Shown: positions 35,304-43,818, numbered from the stretch's first letter. The stretch: 64,000 nucleotides of DNA from DATEAV01 sp964513155 (GCA_964513155.1 CAZEMA010000002.1:4891-68890), one strand, 5' to 3'. Program-made: numbers and translations. The notes: generated by a model not told the origin, from the sequence alone.

Positions 35304-36343
35304 ACGATGGCACTCGCTGGGCGGGCGTGGGCTTTCGTCTCGCTGCCGTCCTCCTGGCGCTCATCGTCACCACGGTCATCCTGGTGCTGGCCGGCGCGCC
35401 GCCCCTGGAAGCCTACCGCCTGATCCTTGTCGGATCCCTGGGCTCGATGCGCAACCTGGCAAACGTACTGGTGGCTTGGGCCCCGCTCCTCTTGGCCACG
35501 TCAGGGTTGTTGATCACGTTCACCGCCGGGCTGTGGAACATCGGGATCGAAGGTCAGATTGCCCTCGGGGCGATCCTGACGACAGGTGCCTTGCGCACCT
35601 TCGAGACCAGCACGGTCTCGCCTGGCCTGGTCATCGGATTGAGCATCCTCGCCGGCGCGCTCGGGGGCGCACTCTGGGCTGCCCTCATCGGCGCGCTCAA
35701 GACCTTCGGCGGCGTCAATGAGATCTTCGGCGGACTGGGGATGAACTTTGTCGCGACAGCGTTGACCATATGGCTGATCTTCGGTCCGTGGAAGCGGCCC
35801 GGCACGGGCTCGATGAGCGGGACCGAGCCCTTCCCACAGCACCTCTGGCTTCCCCAGATCGGTGATCTCAGGCTGAGCTGGCACGCGTTGGTGGTAGCGG
35901 TGGTGGGTATCGCTTTTGTCTACTTGCTCTTGAACGGCACCCACTTCGGCCTGCGCCTGAAGGCGGTCGGCAAGAACGCCCGGGCGGCGTTCCTCATGGG
36001 CATCCCGACCTCCGGCTACATGATGCTCGCCTTCTTGCTGTGCGGTGCCCTGGCCGGCCTCGCCGGCGCCCTGCAGGTGACCGCGGTCTACCATCGTTTG
36101 ATCCCCGCCATCTCGAGCGGCTACGGTTTCCTTGGCCTGATGGTGGCGATGCTGGTCAACTATCAGGCACTTTGGGCCGCCCCAGTCGCCTTCTTCTTCG
36201 CCGCCTTGAACATCGGAAGCATCCAGTTGCCCCTCGTTCTGAGGCTGGATTCCTTGCTCTCGGGCGTCATGCAAGGGACGCTGGTTCTCTTCGTGCTGGC
36301 GATGGAAGGCGTCCGCCAGCGCTTCATGACCCGCAGGCCCTAA
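35300..36343 (+). CDS. Nucleoside ABC importer permease 1 (YufP-like, BPD_transp_2)
   Basis: 347 aa from TTG 35300, overlapping the ATPase stop by 4 bp. There are about nine hydrophobic segments. LLITFTAGLWNIGIEGQIALGA and FGGVNEIFGGLGMNFVATAL (each quoted within limits: FTAGLWNIGIEGQIALGA) are the family motifs in the middle; GKNARAAFLMGIPTSGYMM is the cytoplasmic loop contacting the ATPase. It pairs with the next gene product to form the channel for purine nucleosides delivered by the BMP lipoprotein. Confidence 0.92.
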   Translation: MNDGTRWAGVGFRLAAVLLALIVTTVILVLAGAPPLEAYRLILVGSLGSMRNLANVLVAWAPLLLATSGLLITFTAGLWNIGIEGQIALGAILTTGALRTFETSTVSPGLVIGLSILAGALGGALWAALIGALKTFGGVNEIFGGLGMNFVATALTIWLIFGPWKRPGTGSMSGTEPFPQHLWLPQIGDLRLSWHALVVAVVGIAFVYLLLNGTHFGLRLKAVGKNARAAFLMGIPTSGYMMLAFLLCGALAGLAGALQVTAVYHRLIPAISSGYGFLGLMVAMLVNYQALWAAPVAFFFAALNIGSIQLPLVLRLDSLLSGVMQGTLVLFVLAMEGVRQRFMTRRP

Positions 36344-36355
36344 GGGAGACGACCC

Positions 36356-37219
36356 TTGAGCACTGAAATCGTCCTTGTCGGGTTAGCAGGCGTCTTGGCT
36401 TCGGCGGCACCCATCGTCTTCGCCGCGATTGGCGAGACGCTGACCGAACGCTCGGGCGTCATCAACCTCTCGGTCAACGGGACCATCCTCCTCTCGGCCA
36501 TGGGCTCTTTTGCCGTGGCCGTCGACACGGGCAGCCTGCTTCTGGGCTTCCTGGCCGGCATGGTGATCGGCGCGGCTGTGGCCCTCGTCATTGCGTTTTC
36601 TAGCATTACCTTGAAGCAATCGCAGGTGGCAGTGGGTTTCGTCCTGGCCCTCCTGGCTCGGGATCTGGCGTACTTCGTGGGGAACCCGTACATGGGGCTT
36701 TCAGGGCCGCGCCTGCCTTCGCTCCCTGTCCCGGGCCTGGAGCAGCTCCCGATCCTGGGCCCTCTCCTGTTTCGTCAGAACCTGCTCGTCTACTTAAGCT
36801 TCGCGGCTATCTTCCTCGCCTGGGTATGGATCTTCCGGACCCACCCGGGCCTCACGCTGCGGGGGATCGGCGAGCGGCCNNNNNNNNNNNNNNNNNNNNN
36901 NNNNNNNNNNNNNNNNNNNNNNNNNNNNNNNNNNNNNNNNNNNNNNNNNNNNNNNNNNNNNNNNNNNNNNNNNNNNNNNCAGTGGCTGGGATTGGTCTTG
37001 CAGTCCAGCTTGCCAAACATCCCGTCCCAGGTACTACAAGTGGCTCCCTTCCCGCTCATGATCCTCACATTGCTCCTGGTCAACGTCGGCAACGCCGAGT
37101 GGGTGGAGCGGACCCTGGCGGGACTGCCGGACGAGGCGCGGCGAATCATTGCACGCGTGTTGCGTTCGCTGCGGGCCTCGCCCCCTGCCTCGTTGGGAAC
37201 GCCGTTCGAGAGCGAGTGA
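36356..37219 (+). CDS. Nucleoside ABC importer permease 2 (YufQ-like), interrupted by gap
   Basis: It starts at TTG 36356 with GGGAG upstream, 12 bp after permease 1. The left part (174 codons) has FAAIGETLTERSGVINLSV, the family start, and several membrane helices, up to GLTLRGIGER. The 100-N gap cuts the cytoplasmic loop. The right part resumes with QWLGLVLQSSLPNIPSQVLQ and the last helix. Homologues have about 75-80 residues between these points, so the true gap is probably nearer 230 bp than 100. The reading frame happens to agree across the N run. The C-terminal tail is unusually long. Confidence 0.88.
   Translation: MSTEIVLVGLAGVLASAAPIVFAAIGETLTERSGVINLSVNGTILLSAMGSFAVAVDTGSLLLGFLAGMVIGAAVALVIAFSSITLKQSQVAVGFVLALLARDLAYFVGNPYMGLSGPRLPSLPVPGLEQLPILGPLLFRQNLLVYLSFAAIFLAWVWIFRTHPGLTLRGIGERXXXXXXXXXXXXXXXXXXXXXXXXXXXXXXXXXXQWLGLVLQSSLPNIPSQVLQVAPFPLMILTLLLVNVGNAEWVERTLAGLPDEARRIIARVLRSLRASPPASLGTPFESE
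36880..36979. other. Assembly gap (100 N) inside permease 2
   Basis: Conventional 100-N gap of unknown length. From the missing protein segment, I estimate roughly 230 bp are absent. Confidence 0.95.
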
Positions 37220-37304
37220 CCTGACGGAGGTGGACCCCCTAGCCACACCTGACACGCTTGAGCCGCGCTCCCCAACACTGCACAAACCCTTCGGAGGTGT
37301 GTCC

Positions 37305-39155
37305 ATGTCCCCATCTGTGCGTACCAGCAAGCCCGCCGGCTACACCCATGTGCGGCGCTCGCTGCATGAAGTCACATTGGACATGGTGGCGACGGCCATG
37401 GGCCGAGAGCCGGCTGACCTGGTGATCCGCAAGGGCCGGCTGGTGAATGTCAACGTTGGACGCATCCAGGAGGACGTCGACATCGCCGTCCGCCACGGAC
37501 TGATCGCCTTCGTGGGCGACGCCTCTCATATCCCCGTTGGAGATCACACCAAGGTCGTGGAGGCGAAAGGCCGCCACATCCTGCCGGGATTCGTCGACAC
37601 CCACATGCACGTGGAGAGCAGCATGGTGGACGTGCGCAGCTATGCTGCCTCGCTGCTGCCCCACGGCACCACCACCATCGCCTGCGACAATCACGAGATC
37701 ACCAACGTCTTAGGCTTGCGGGCCGTGGAGCTCTTCTCGGTTGCCTCCCAGGGCTTGCCGTTGAAGGTGCTGGTGGCCATGCCCGTTTGTGTGCCGTCCA
37801 TTCCCACGTTCGAGGATGCCGGGGCCGTGATCACCGACGCCGAGGTGGCAGAAGCATACCGGCAGGGCTGGGCCCAGTTGCAGGGCGAGCAGATGAACTT
37901 CCCGGGTGTGATCTACGGCGACCCCGGGGTGCATGCCATCACAGCTGCCTCCCTGCGCGCCGGGATCGTGCTGACCGGGCACTACTCCAGCCCGGAAATC
38001 GACAAGGGCCTGCCTGCCTTCGTGGCCGCCGGGATGAACGGCTGCCACGAGGCCACCTCGGCCCGTGAGGCGCTCCGGCGCGTCGAACTCGGCTGCTATG
38101 CACAACAGCGATACGGAACCGCTTGGCTGGATATGCCCAATACGATCAAGGCCGTCACCGAGAACCCTGGCATTGACACCCGTTACTTCACTCTCATCAC
38201 CGACGACATCACTCCGGAGACGCTGGTCTCCCACGGGCACCTGAGCCGCGTGGTGCGCGACGCCATCGCCCAGGGAGTCCCGCCTATCACCGCCATCCAG
38301 ATGGTCACGATCAACGCGGCCCAGATGCTGGAGAAGTCGCGCTGGATCGGCACCGTCTCGCCTGGCCGTGCAGCGGACATCCTCCTGGTGAGCGACCTGG
38401 TCAAGGTCAAAGTTGACCAGGTCTACTCCGACGGGGTGCTCGTGGCTGAGAACGGCAAGCTTGTGGTCGACATCCGGCCCTACAAATACCCGGACTGGGC
38501 TGTGAAATCCATGCACGTGGACCCGGTCGAGGCCGCTGACTTTCGTGTGCCGCATTCGGGCGGGCCCGCCAAAGTGCGGGTGATGAGAGTCTTTCCCGGA
38601 TACGTACACACTCAGGAGGAGCAAGTCGAGCTCAAGCCCGTGGAGGGCGCCCTCCAGGCGGACGCCGGGCGCGATCTGGCAAAGGTGGCCGTCTTCTACC
38701 GTCATGAGCCGAAAGAGGGTCTCTCCGGCACCAAGGGTCTTGGGTTCGTCACCGGCCTCTCGTTCAGACCTCACGTAGCCTTCGGCTCAACCGTGGCGCA
38801 CGACTGCCATAACCTGATGGTGATCGGCACCGCCGACGAGGAGATGGCCGTCGCCGCCAACGAACTGATCCGGATCGGAGGCGGCATGGTCGTTGCCATC
38901 GACGGCAAGGTGCGGGCTGCTCTGCCCCTGCCGCTCGCCGGGTTGATGTCGCTCGAGCCGGCGGCGGTGGTCGCCGACCAGCTCCGCAAGGTCGAGGAGG
39001 CAATCCGCGAGGCAGGCTGCACGGCGGATTCGGTCGAGATGACCATCAGCCTGCTTTCGCTGATCGTCCTGCCCGAACTTCATCTCTCCAACCGTGGGTA
39101 CGTGCAACTCCTGCCAGGCCAGCCGCCCAGGTTCGTGGATGTTCTGGTGAGCTGA
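37305..39155 (+). CDS. ade: Adenine deaminase, second copy
   Basis: 616 aa from ATG 37305, with GGAGGTGTG upstream; the frame is open earlier but overlaps the permease. The order of motifs matches the family: GREPADLVIRKGRLVNVNVG, DTHMHVESSMVDV (metal site), HGTTTIACDNHEITNV, LQGEQMNFPGVIYGD, LITDDITPETLV, then the ADE domain PHVAFGSTVAHDCHNLMVI. The second-domain loop and C terminus differ from the first copy. With two copies around the nucleoside importer, one may act on adenine and the other on a related aminopurine; the sequence cannot settle this. Confidence 0.9.
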   Translation: MSPSVRTSKPAGYTHVRRSLHEVTLDMVATAMGREPADLVIRKGRLVNVNVGRIQEDVDIAVRHGLIAFVGDASHIPVGDHTKVVEAKGRHILPGFVDTHMHVESSMVDVRSYAASLLPHGTTTIACDNHEITNVLGLRAVELFSVASQGLPLKVLVAMPVCVPSIPTFEDAGAVITDAEVAEAYRQGWAQLQGEQMNFPGVIYGDPGVHAITAASLRAGIVLTGHYSSPEIDKGLPAFVAAGMNGCHEATSAREALRRVELGCYAQQRYGTAWLDMPNTIKAVTENPGIDTRYFTLITDDITPETLVSHGHLSRVVRDAIAQGVPPITAIQMVTINAAQMLEKSRWIGTVSPGRAADILLVSDLVKVKVDQVYSDGVLVAENGKLVVDIRPYKYPDWAVKSMHVDPVEAADFRVPHSGGPAKVRVMRVFPGYVHTQEEQVELKPVEGALQADAGRDLAKVAVFYRHEPKEGLSGTKGLGFVTGLSFRPHVAFGSTVAHDCHNLMVIGTADEEMAVAANELIRIGGGMVVAIDGKVRAALPLPLAGLMSLEPAAVVADQLRKVEEAIREAGCTADSVEMTISLLSLIVLPELHLSNRGYVQLLPGQPPRFVDVLVS

Positions 39156-39210
39156 GCAGCCCGCTGACCTGGCCAGCGATGGCCGCACCCGTAGAGAGTG
39201 AAGCTGTCCC

Positions 39211-39244
39211 TGCACCGGCTGCGGGCCGGTTCGGAGCCGGTGCA
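39211..39244 (+). promoter_or_regulatory. Hairpin in the leader of the threonine-synthase-like gene
   Basis: TGCACCGGCT (39211-39220) and AGCCGGTGCA (39235-39244) are perfect inverted repeats with a 14-nt loop, ending 20 nt before ATG 39265. There is no U-tract. It could be an attenuator-type or mRNA-stabilising structure. Confidence 0.4.
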
Positions 39245-39264
39245 CGGGCGAAGAGGTGAGTTGC

Positions 39265-40542
39265 ATGGGTTCGTTCCTGGGCTACTGCTGTTCGGTCTGT
39301 GGCAACGAGTATGGGCTCGAGGAACTGACCTACCAATGCCCGGCCGACGGTGGAAACCTGGATGTCGTGCTGGACTATCAGGCCATTCGGCGGAGCGTGG
39401 AGCCCGTTGACATCCAGGCTTCGGCCGAGGCCTCAATCTGGCGCTATCTCCCCTTGTTGCCCGTTCAGGATCCGGGGCATACAGGTACGCCGCTACGATC
39501 GGTGGGCTGGACACCGGTGTTCGCGCCGTCACGTCTGGCGGAAGGTCTGGGACTGCGTCACTTGTGGGTGAAGGACGAGGGGCGCAACCCGACAGCCTCG
39601 CTCAAGGACCGGGCCAGCGCGGTCGTCGTGGCCCGTGCGCAAGCGATCGGGGCTGAAACGGTCGTGACCGCCTCATCCGGCAACGCCGGCGCAGCCCTGG
39701 CGGGGATGGCGGCCGCGGCCGGCCTCCCGGCCGTCATCCTGGTCCCCAAGACGGCGCCTCAAGCCAAGGTGGTGCAGCTGCTGATCTTCGGGGCGAAGGT
39801 GCTGCTCGTGGATGGCACCTACGATGACGCGGTCGTCCTCTCTCGCGAAGCCTCCCAGGCTTTCGGCTGGTATTGCCGCAATACCGGCTACAACCCCTTC
39901 ACGGTGGAGGGCAAGAAGACGGCGGCCTACGAAATCTGCGAGCAATGGGCGGCCTCCGTAGGGGCACGCCATGGCGTGCCCCTACGGCAATGGATAGCGC
40001 CCGATGCCGTCTTCGTCTCGGTCGGCGACGGCAACATCATCTCCGGAATGCACAAAGGCTTCAAGGACTTGGTCGAGCTGGGGTGGATCGAGAAGGCCCC
40101 GCGCCTCTTCGGTGTCCAATCCGAAGGCTCCGCCGCAATCTACAACGCGTTCGCCGCCGGCACGGAGACCATCACGCCTGTGCGGGCGAACACCATTGCC
40201 GACAGCATCTCCGTCGACCTGCCTCTCGATGGGGTGCGGGGCCTGCGAGCCGCGACCCAGACCGGGGGAGCCTACATCCGGGTGACCGACGCGGAGATTC
40301 TGTGCGCCATGCGCGAGCTGGGCCGTAAGGCGGCCATCTTCGCCGAACCAGCCAGCGCGGCCGCCTATGCCGGCTTGGTGGAGGCAGTGGCCGATGGCAA
40401 GGTTGACCCTGAAGACCGGATTCTGGTTCTGAGTACGGGGAGTGGCCTGAAGGACGTGCGCTCTGCGGCGCAAGCTGCCGGCGAGGCCACGGTGATCGAG
40501 CCGAAACTGGAAGCCCTGCGCAAGGCGCTGGGGAAAATGTAG
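39265..40542 (+). CDS. Threonine synthase family PLP enzyme with an in-frame palindrome insert
   Basis: 425 aa from ATG 39265, with AAGAGGTGAG upstream. An N-terminal zinc ribbon (CCSVCGNEY, then YQCPADGG) precedes the fold-type-II PLP core: WVKDEGRNPTASLKDRASAV with the PLP Lys, TASSGNAGAALAGMAAAAG for the phosphate, VSVGDGNIISGMHKGF and VLSTGSGLKD. The architecture is that of threonine synthase, which makes threonine from O-phosphohomoserine. In this context it might instead be an ammonia-lyase such as one acting on diaminopropionate. Between AYEICEQW and VSVGDGN about 10-12 extra residues are encoded by a 32-bp perfect palindrome (39956-39987). Confidence 0.82.
   Translation: MGSFLGYCCSVCGNEYGLEELTYQCPADGGNLDVVLDYQAIRRSVEPVDIQASAEASIWRYLPLLPVQDPGHTGTPLRSVGWTPVFAPSRLAEGLGLRHLWVKDEGRNPTASLKDRASAVVVARAQAIGAETVVTASSGNAGAALAGMAAAAGLPAVILVPKTAPQAKVVQLLIFGAKVLLVDGTYDDAVVLSREASQAFGWYCRNTGYNPFTVEGKKTAAYEICEQWAASVGARHGVPLRQWIAPDAVFVSVGDGNIISGMHKGFKDLVELGWIEKAPRLFGVQSEGSAAIYNAFAAGTETITPVRANTIADSISVDLPLDGVRGLRAATQTGGAYIRVTDAEILCAMRELGRKAAIFAEPASAAAYAGLVEAVADGKVDPEDRILVLSTGSGLKDVRSAAQAAGEATVIEPKLEALRKALGKM
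39956..39987. repeat. 32-bp perfect palindrome inside a coding region
   Basis: The left half is CCGTAGGGGCACGCCA and the right half its exact reverse complement, without a loop. It is read in frame as part of ASVGARHGVPLRQW. A degraded relative (GGGACGTGCC, GGGCACGCCC) lies just after the gene at 40543-40565. Confidence 0.9.
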
Positions 40543-40580
40543 GGACGTGCCAGGGCACGCCCTTGCCGGGAGACAGTGGA

Positions 40581-41540
40581 ATGCCAGAGGCAGTGACGTT
40601 CTCCATCGTGGCGCCGGTTTTCAACGAGGTAGGCTCGCTGCCCGAGCTTCACCGACGGGTGCGCCAGGTGATGGAAGGGCTGGGGGAGACCTGGGAGCTG
40701 ATCCTGATCGATGATGGCTGCACGGATGGATCAACGGAGGCGATGGCGGCATTGGCGGCCGAGGATGACCATGTGCGTCCCCTCTACTTCGCCCGCAACT
40801 TCGGCCATCAAATCGCCGTGACTGCCGGTCTGGACAACAGCCGCGGCAAGGCGGTCGTGGTCATCGACGCCGACCTGCAAGACCCGCCCGAGGTCATCCC
40901 CGAGCTGGTGGCCAAGTGGCGGGCGGGCTATGAGGTCGTCTACGCGGTCCGCAAGGAGCGGGAGGGCGAGACCTGGTTCAAGAGGGTCACTGCCTCGACC
41001 TTCTACCGCGTGATCTACCGGATTACCGACGTCAAGATCCCTGTGGATACCGGCGACTTCCGGCTGCTCGATCGCCAGGTGGTGGATACGCTTAATCAGA
41101 TGCGAGAGCGGCACCGATTCCTTCGGGGAATGGCATCCTGGGTGGGGTTCCGGCAGGCTGGCGTCCTCTACAAGCGGGCGGCCAGGTTCACAGGAACGAC
41201 GAAGTACCCGTTCCGCAAGATGCTGCGCCTGGCGTTGAACGCCGTTACGGGCTTCTCCTATTTCCCTCTGCAGATTGCGACCTATCTGGGTTTCGTCAGC
41301 GCTGGCGTCAGCGCCCTAGCGATTCCGGTGGTGATCATCCTGCGGTTGCTGGGCAGCCGGGCCTTCACGGGCCAAGCCACGACGCTGATTGCCGTGCTCT
41401 TCCTGGGGGGCGTCCAACTCATCTCGCTCGGGATTCTGGGCGAGTACATCGGGCGGCTGTACGACGAGGCGAAGGGCCGACCCCTGTATATCCTGCGACG
41501 AGGCCCCCCTTCGCCACACCCTGACAAGGGCAGGGGCTAG
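40581..41540 (+). CDS. GT2 glycosyltransferase with C-terminal membrane helices (DPM1/GtrB-like)
   Basis: 319 aa from ATG 40581. The N-terminal GT-A domain has FSIVAPVFNEVGSLPEL, LILIDDGCTDGSTE, and the metal motif VVVIDADLQDPPEVIPEL, then DTGDFRLLDRQVVD and RERHRFLRGMASWVG. Two C-terminal helices follow (LGFVSAGVSALAIPVVIIL and IAVLFLGGVQLISLGILGEY). Such enzymes transfer a sugar to polyprenyl phosphate at the membrane. It has no obvious link to purine breakdown; it may be a passenger gene, or part of envelope glycan synthesis. Confidence 0.9.
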   Translation: MPEAVTFSIVAPVFNEVGSLPELHRRVRQVMEGLGETWELILIDDGCTDGSTEAMAALAAEDDHVRPLYFARNFGHQIAVTAGLDNSRGKAVVVIDADLQDPPEVIPELVAKWRAGYEVVYAVRKEREGETWFKRVTASTFYRVIYRITDVKIPVDTGDFRLLDRQVVDTLNQMRERHRFLRGMASWVGFRQAGVLYKRAARFTGTTKYPFRKMLRLALNAVTGFSYFPLQIATYLGFVSAGVSALAIPVVIILRLLGSRAFTGQATTLIAVLFLGGVQLISLGILGEYIGRLYDEAKGRPLYILRRGPPSPHPDKGRG

Positions 41541-41650
41541 GCGGCGGCTCAAGAGACGAATGCCGTAGGATCTGGACCATTTCCATCGGGAACCGTGGCA
41601 GTCACCGTTCCACACAGGTTTCCCAACGTTGCAGGCAGAAAAGGAAGACA

Positions 41651-43120
41651 ATGATCGACCTCATGATTGAGAAAGAAAGGCTGGAGCGCGCCGTCAAGCG
41701 GGTACGGGAGCGGAACATCATCATCCCGACCTTCGCCCAGATGAGGGACCCGAGCCGTATCCCCTCCAGGGTCAAAGAGGAGTTGCCTGGGATCGGCCTC
41801 TGGGACCTCAACCCCCGCAACCTGTTCCGCATCACATGGATGAATGAACCAGTGGCCTCTGGCGGAGGCTTCGACGGGGTCAACTACCTGGAATTCCCCA
41901 AGAACCTGACAGGCGTCCACGCCCGCCTCATTGCCCTGATCGGCAAGTGGTTCCCTACGGGCGCGCACAAGGTGGGAGCGGCCTTTGGCTGCCTCGTGCC
42001 CCGCCTGGTGACGGGCCAGTTCGACCCGACGACCCAGAAGGCAGTCTGGCCTTCGACCGGCAACTTCTGCCGCGGCGGCGCCTATGACTCGGCGCTCCTG
42101 GGCTGCACCTCGATCGCCATCCTGCCGGAGGGGATGAGCCGCGAACGCTTCGATTGGCTGTCCAAGGTGGCCGGCGAAGTGATCACGACCCCGGGTAGCG
42201 AGTCAAACGTCAAAGAGATCTTCGACAAGTGTTGGGAGTTGCGCAGCTCCGGCCAGGATCTGATGATCTTCAACCAGTTCGAGGAGTTCGGCAACTACCT
42301 GTGGCACTACGAGATCACCGGCCACGCCATGGAAGAGGTCCTGCGGAAGGAATTGGGCCCGCGGGGCATATTCCGCGGCGTCATCCTGACGACGGGCTCG
42401 GCCGGGACCCTCGCCTGCGGCGACTACCTCAAGCAGGCCTTCCCCTCCAGCAAGGTTGGCGCCAGCGAGGCGCTCCAGTGCCCCACGTTGCTCGAGAACG
42501 GTTTCGGCGCGCATCGCATCGAGGGCATCGGCGACAAGCACGTGCCCTGGATCCACAACTTGAAGACCACCGACCTGGTTACGGCCATCGACGACAACGC
42601 TGTCGTCAGCCTGGCGCGCTTGTTCAACGAGCCGGCCGGAAAGGCATTCCTGGCCAAGAAGGGCGTTCCCGAGACCCTCATCGAGCGCCTGAATCTGCTT
42701 GGCTTCTCGGGCATTGCGAACATGCTTTCGGCAATCAAGTTCGCCAAGTACTACGACTGCAGCGAGCAGGACATCGTCCTGACCGTGCTGACCGACTCGA
42801 TGGAGCTCTACGGCAGCCGCCTGAAGGAGATGCGCCAGGAGTTCGGCGAGTACACCGAGACCGACGCCGCTGCCCACTTGGCCCGCTATCTCCACGGGCA
42901 GTCAACGGACAACCTGCTGGAACTGCGCCAGACCGACAAGCGCCGCATCCACAACTTGAAATACTTCACCTGGGTCGAGCAGCAGGGCAGGACGTACCCG
43001 GAGATCCTGGCCCAATGGGACGACCCGGACTATTGGACCGGCACCCAGAAGCAGGTTCCCGAGATCGATGCGCTGATCGAAGAGTTCAACGCCAAGGCCG
43101 GGTTGGTGAAGAAGCTGTAG
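41651..43120 (+). CDS. Fold-type-II PLP-dependent enzyme of unknown specificity
   Basis: 489 aa; ribosome site AAAAGGAAGAC before ATG. PLP is bound by the Lys in FPTGAHKVGAAFGCL, and WPSTGNFCRGGAYDSALLG is the phosphate/substrate Ser-Thr-Gly-Asn loop; TTGSAGTLACGDYLK is the Gly-rich phosphate cup. The family resembles cysteine synthase and tryptophan synthase beta but is longer at both ends. Substrate unknown. In E. coli and gut clusters the PLP enzyme at this place is YgeX (2,3-diaminopropionate ammonia-lyase); this protein is not a close match but could have the same role. The heptamer array starts 8 bp after the stop. Confidence 0.75.
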   Translation: MIDLMIEKERLERAVKRVRERNIIIPTFAQMRDPSRIPSRVKEELPGIGLWDLNPRNLFRITWMNEPVASGGGFDGVNYLEFPKNLTGVHARLIALIGKWFPTGAHKVGAAFGCLVPRLVTGQFDPTTQKAVWPSTGNFCRGGAYDSALLGCTSIAILPEGMSRERFDWLSKVAGEVITTPGSESNVKEIFDKCWELRSSGQDLMIFNQFEEFGNYLWHYEITGHAMEEVLRKELGPRGIFRGVILTTGSAGTLACGDYLKQAFPSSKVGASEALQCPTLLENGFGAHRIEGIGDKHVPWIHNLKTTDLVTAIDDNAVVSLARLFNEPAGKAFLAKKGVPETLIERLNLLGFSGIANMLSAIKFAKYYDCSEQDIVLTVLTDSMELYGSRLKEMRQEFGEYTETDAAAHLARYLHGQSTDNLLELRQTDKRRIHNLKYFTWVEQQGRTYPEILAQWDDPDYWTGTQKQVPEIDALIEEFNAKAGLVKKL

Positions 43121-43128
43121 CAGGATCG

Positions 43129-43226
43129 GACGATGGACTACAGACTGCAGACCACAGACCATGGACCATAGACCGTAGACCATCGTCTATCGTCCATCGT
43201 CCATGGTCCGTCGTCCGCGGTCCGTC
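43129..43226. repeat. Palindromic heptamer array 1 (14 units)
   Basis: Fourteen unbroken 7-bp units in register. The first eight are of the type GACNNNN (GACGATG, GACTACA, GACTGCA, GACCACA, GACCATG, GACCATA, GACCGTA, GACCATC). The next six are their inverse type GTCNNNN (GTCTATC, GTCCATC, GTCCATG, GTCCGTC, GTCCGCG, GTCCGTC). The two halves can pair into one long hairpin. It fills the space between the PLP enzyme and the 158-aa gene. Confidence 0.9.
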
Positions 43227-43246
43227 ATCCGCTCAAGGGGGACGAA

Positions 43247-43723
43247 ATGGCTGACATTCATCCGGAAGACCTCGTGCTTGTCGCTGTTCTCCGGACGCGG
43301 CGTGATCTGGAGATCGCCCGTGTTCTGGGCTGGTATCGCATCCCGCTCCGTACGGCTCCCAAAACGATTCGCGTGGATTGGATCGCCTTCTACCAGACGG
43401 GGGTCTTTGGGGAGGAAAAACACGCCGTCCGCTACGTTGCCCCTGTCCGCGGTTACGAACTGACCACGCGGGGCGACATCCTGCGCGACGAACCCGACCA
43501 TCCGGCGGTGGATGAGCCGTACTACAAGGTCCAGCTCGGGCCGGTCGAGCCTCTGCCGCGGCCGATCGCCGCTCGCCGCTGGCGCCGGATTGTCTTCCTC
43601 TACACGACAGGCGCCCGCCTCCTCTCCGCAATCGATGTCAAGGACCTGACGGTGCCGCCCTCGCAGGAGCAAGACCGGTTGTGGCGGCTGCTGCGCGAGC
43701 GGACGACGGACGATGGACGATAG
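43247..43723 (+). CDS. Hypothetical protein between two heptamer arrays
   Basis: 158 aa from ATG 43247 with AAGGGGGACGAA upstream. I do not recognise the family. It is soluble, basic, and has conserved-looking segments (LVAVLRTRRDLEIARVLGWY, IRVDWIAFYQTGVFG, RRIVFLYTTGARLLSAIDVK). The pattern of aromatic and Arg residues could suit nucleic acid binding, which is only a guess. The last seven residues (RTTDDGR) and the stop codon are encoded by the second heptamer array, so the natural end of the protein has been replaced or extended by the repeat. Confidence 0.6.
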   Translation: MADIHPEDLVLVAVLRTRRDLEIARVLGWYRIPLRTAPKTIRVDWIAFYQTGVFGEEKHAVRYVAPVRGYELTTRGDILRDEPDHPAVDEPYYKVQLGPVEPLPRPIAARRWRRIVFLYTTGARLLSAIDVKDLTVPPSQEQDRLWRLLRERTTDDGR

Positions 43724-43806
43724 ACCATGGACCACGGACGACGGACCACAGACGACAGACCACGGACCGCAGACCATCGTCTATCGTCCATCGTCTATGG
43801 TCCATC
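43702..43806. repeat. Palindromic heptamer array 2 (15 units)
   Basis: Fifteen 7-bp units in register: eleven GACNNNN units (43702-43778) followed by four GTCNNNN units (43779-43806), plus a decayed fifth (GTCCGGT). The switch point GACCATC-GTCTATC-GTCCATC is the same as in array 1. The first 22 bp are the 3' end of the hypothetical gene, and the TATAAT box of the next gene begins 7 bp beyond the end. Confidence 0.9.
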
Positions 43807-43812
43807 GTCCGG

Positions 43813-43818
43813 TATAAT
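43813..43818 (+). promoter_or_regulatory. -10 box of the dihydropyrimidinase gene at the edge of array 2
   Basis: A perfect TATAAT lies 24 nt before the ATG at 43842, with AAGAGGG as ribosome site. The -35 position (ATCGTC) lies inside the heptamer array and is poor, so the repeat may affect this promoter. Confidence 0.55.

Noticed and set aside
43129..43806. Heptamer arrays considered as CRISPR
   Set aside because: Units are 7 bp, contiguous and without spacers; there are no cas genes.
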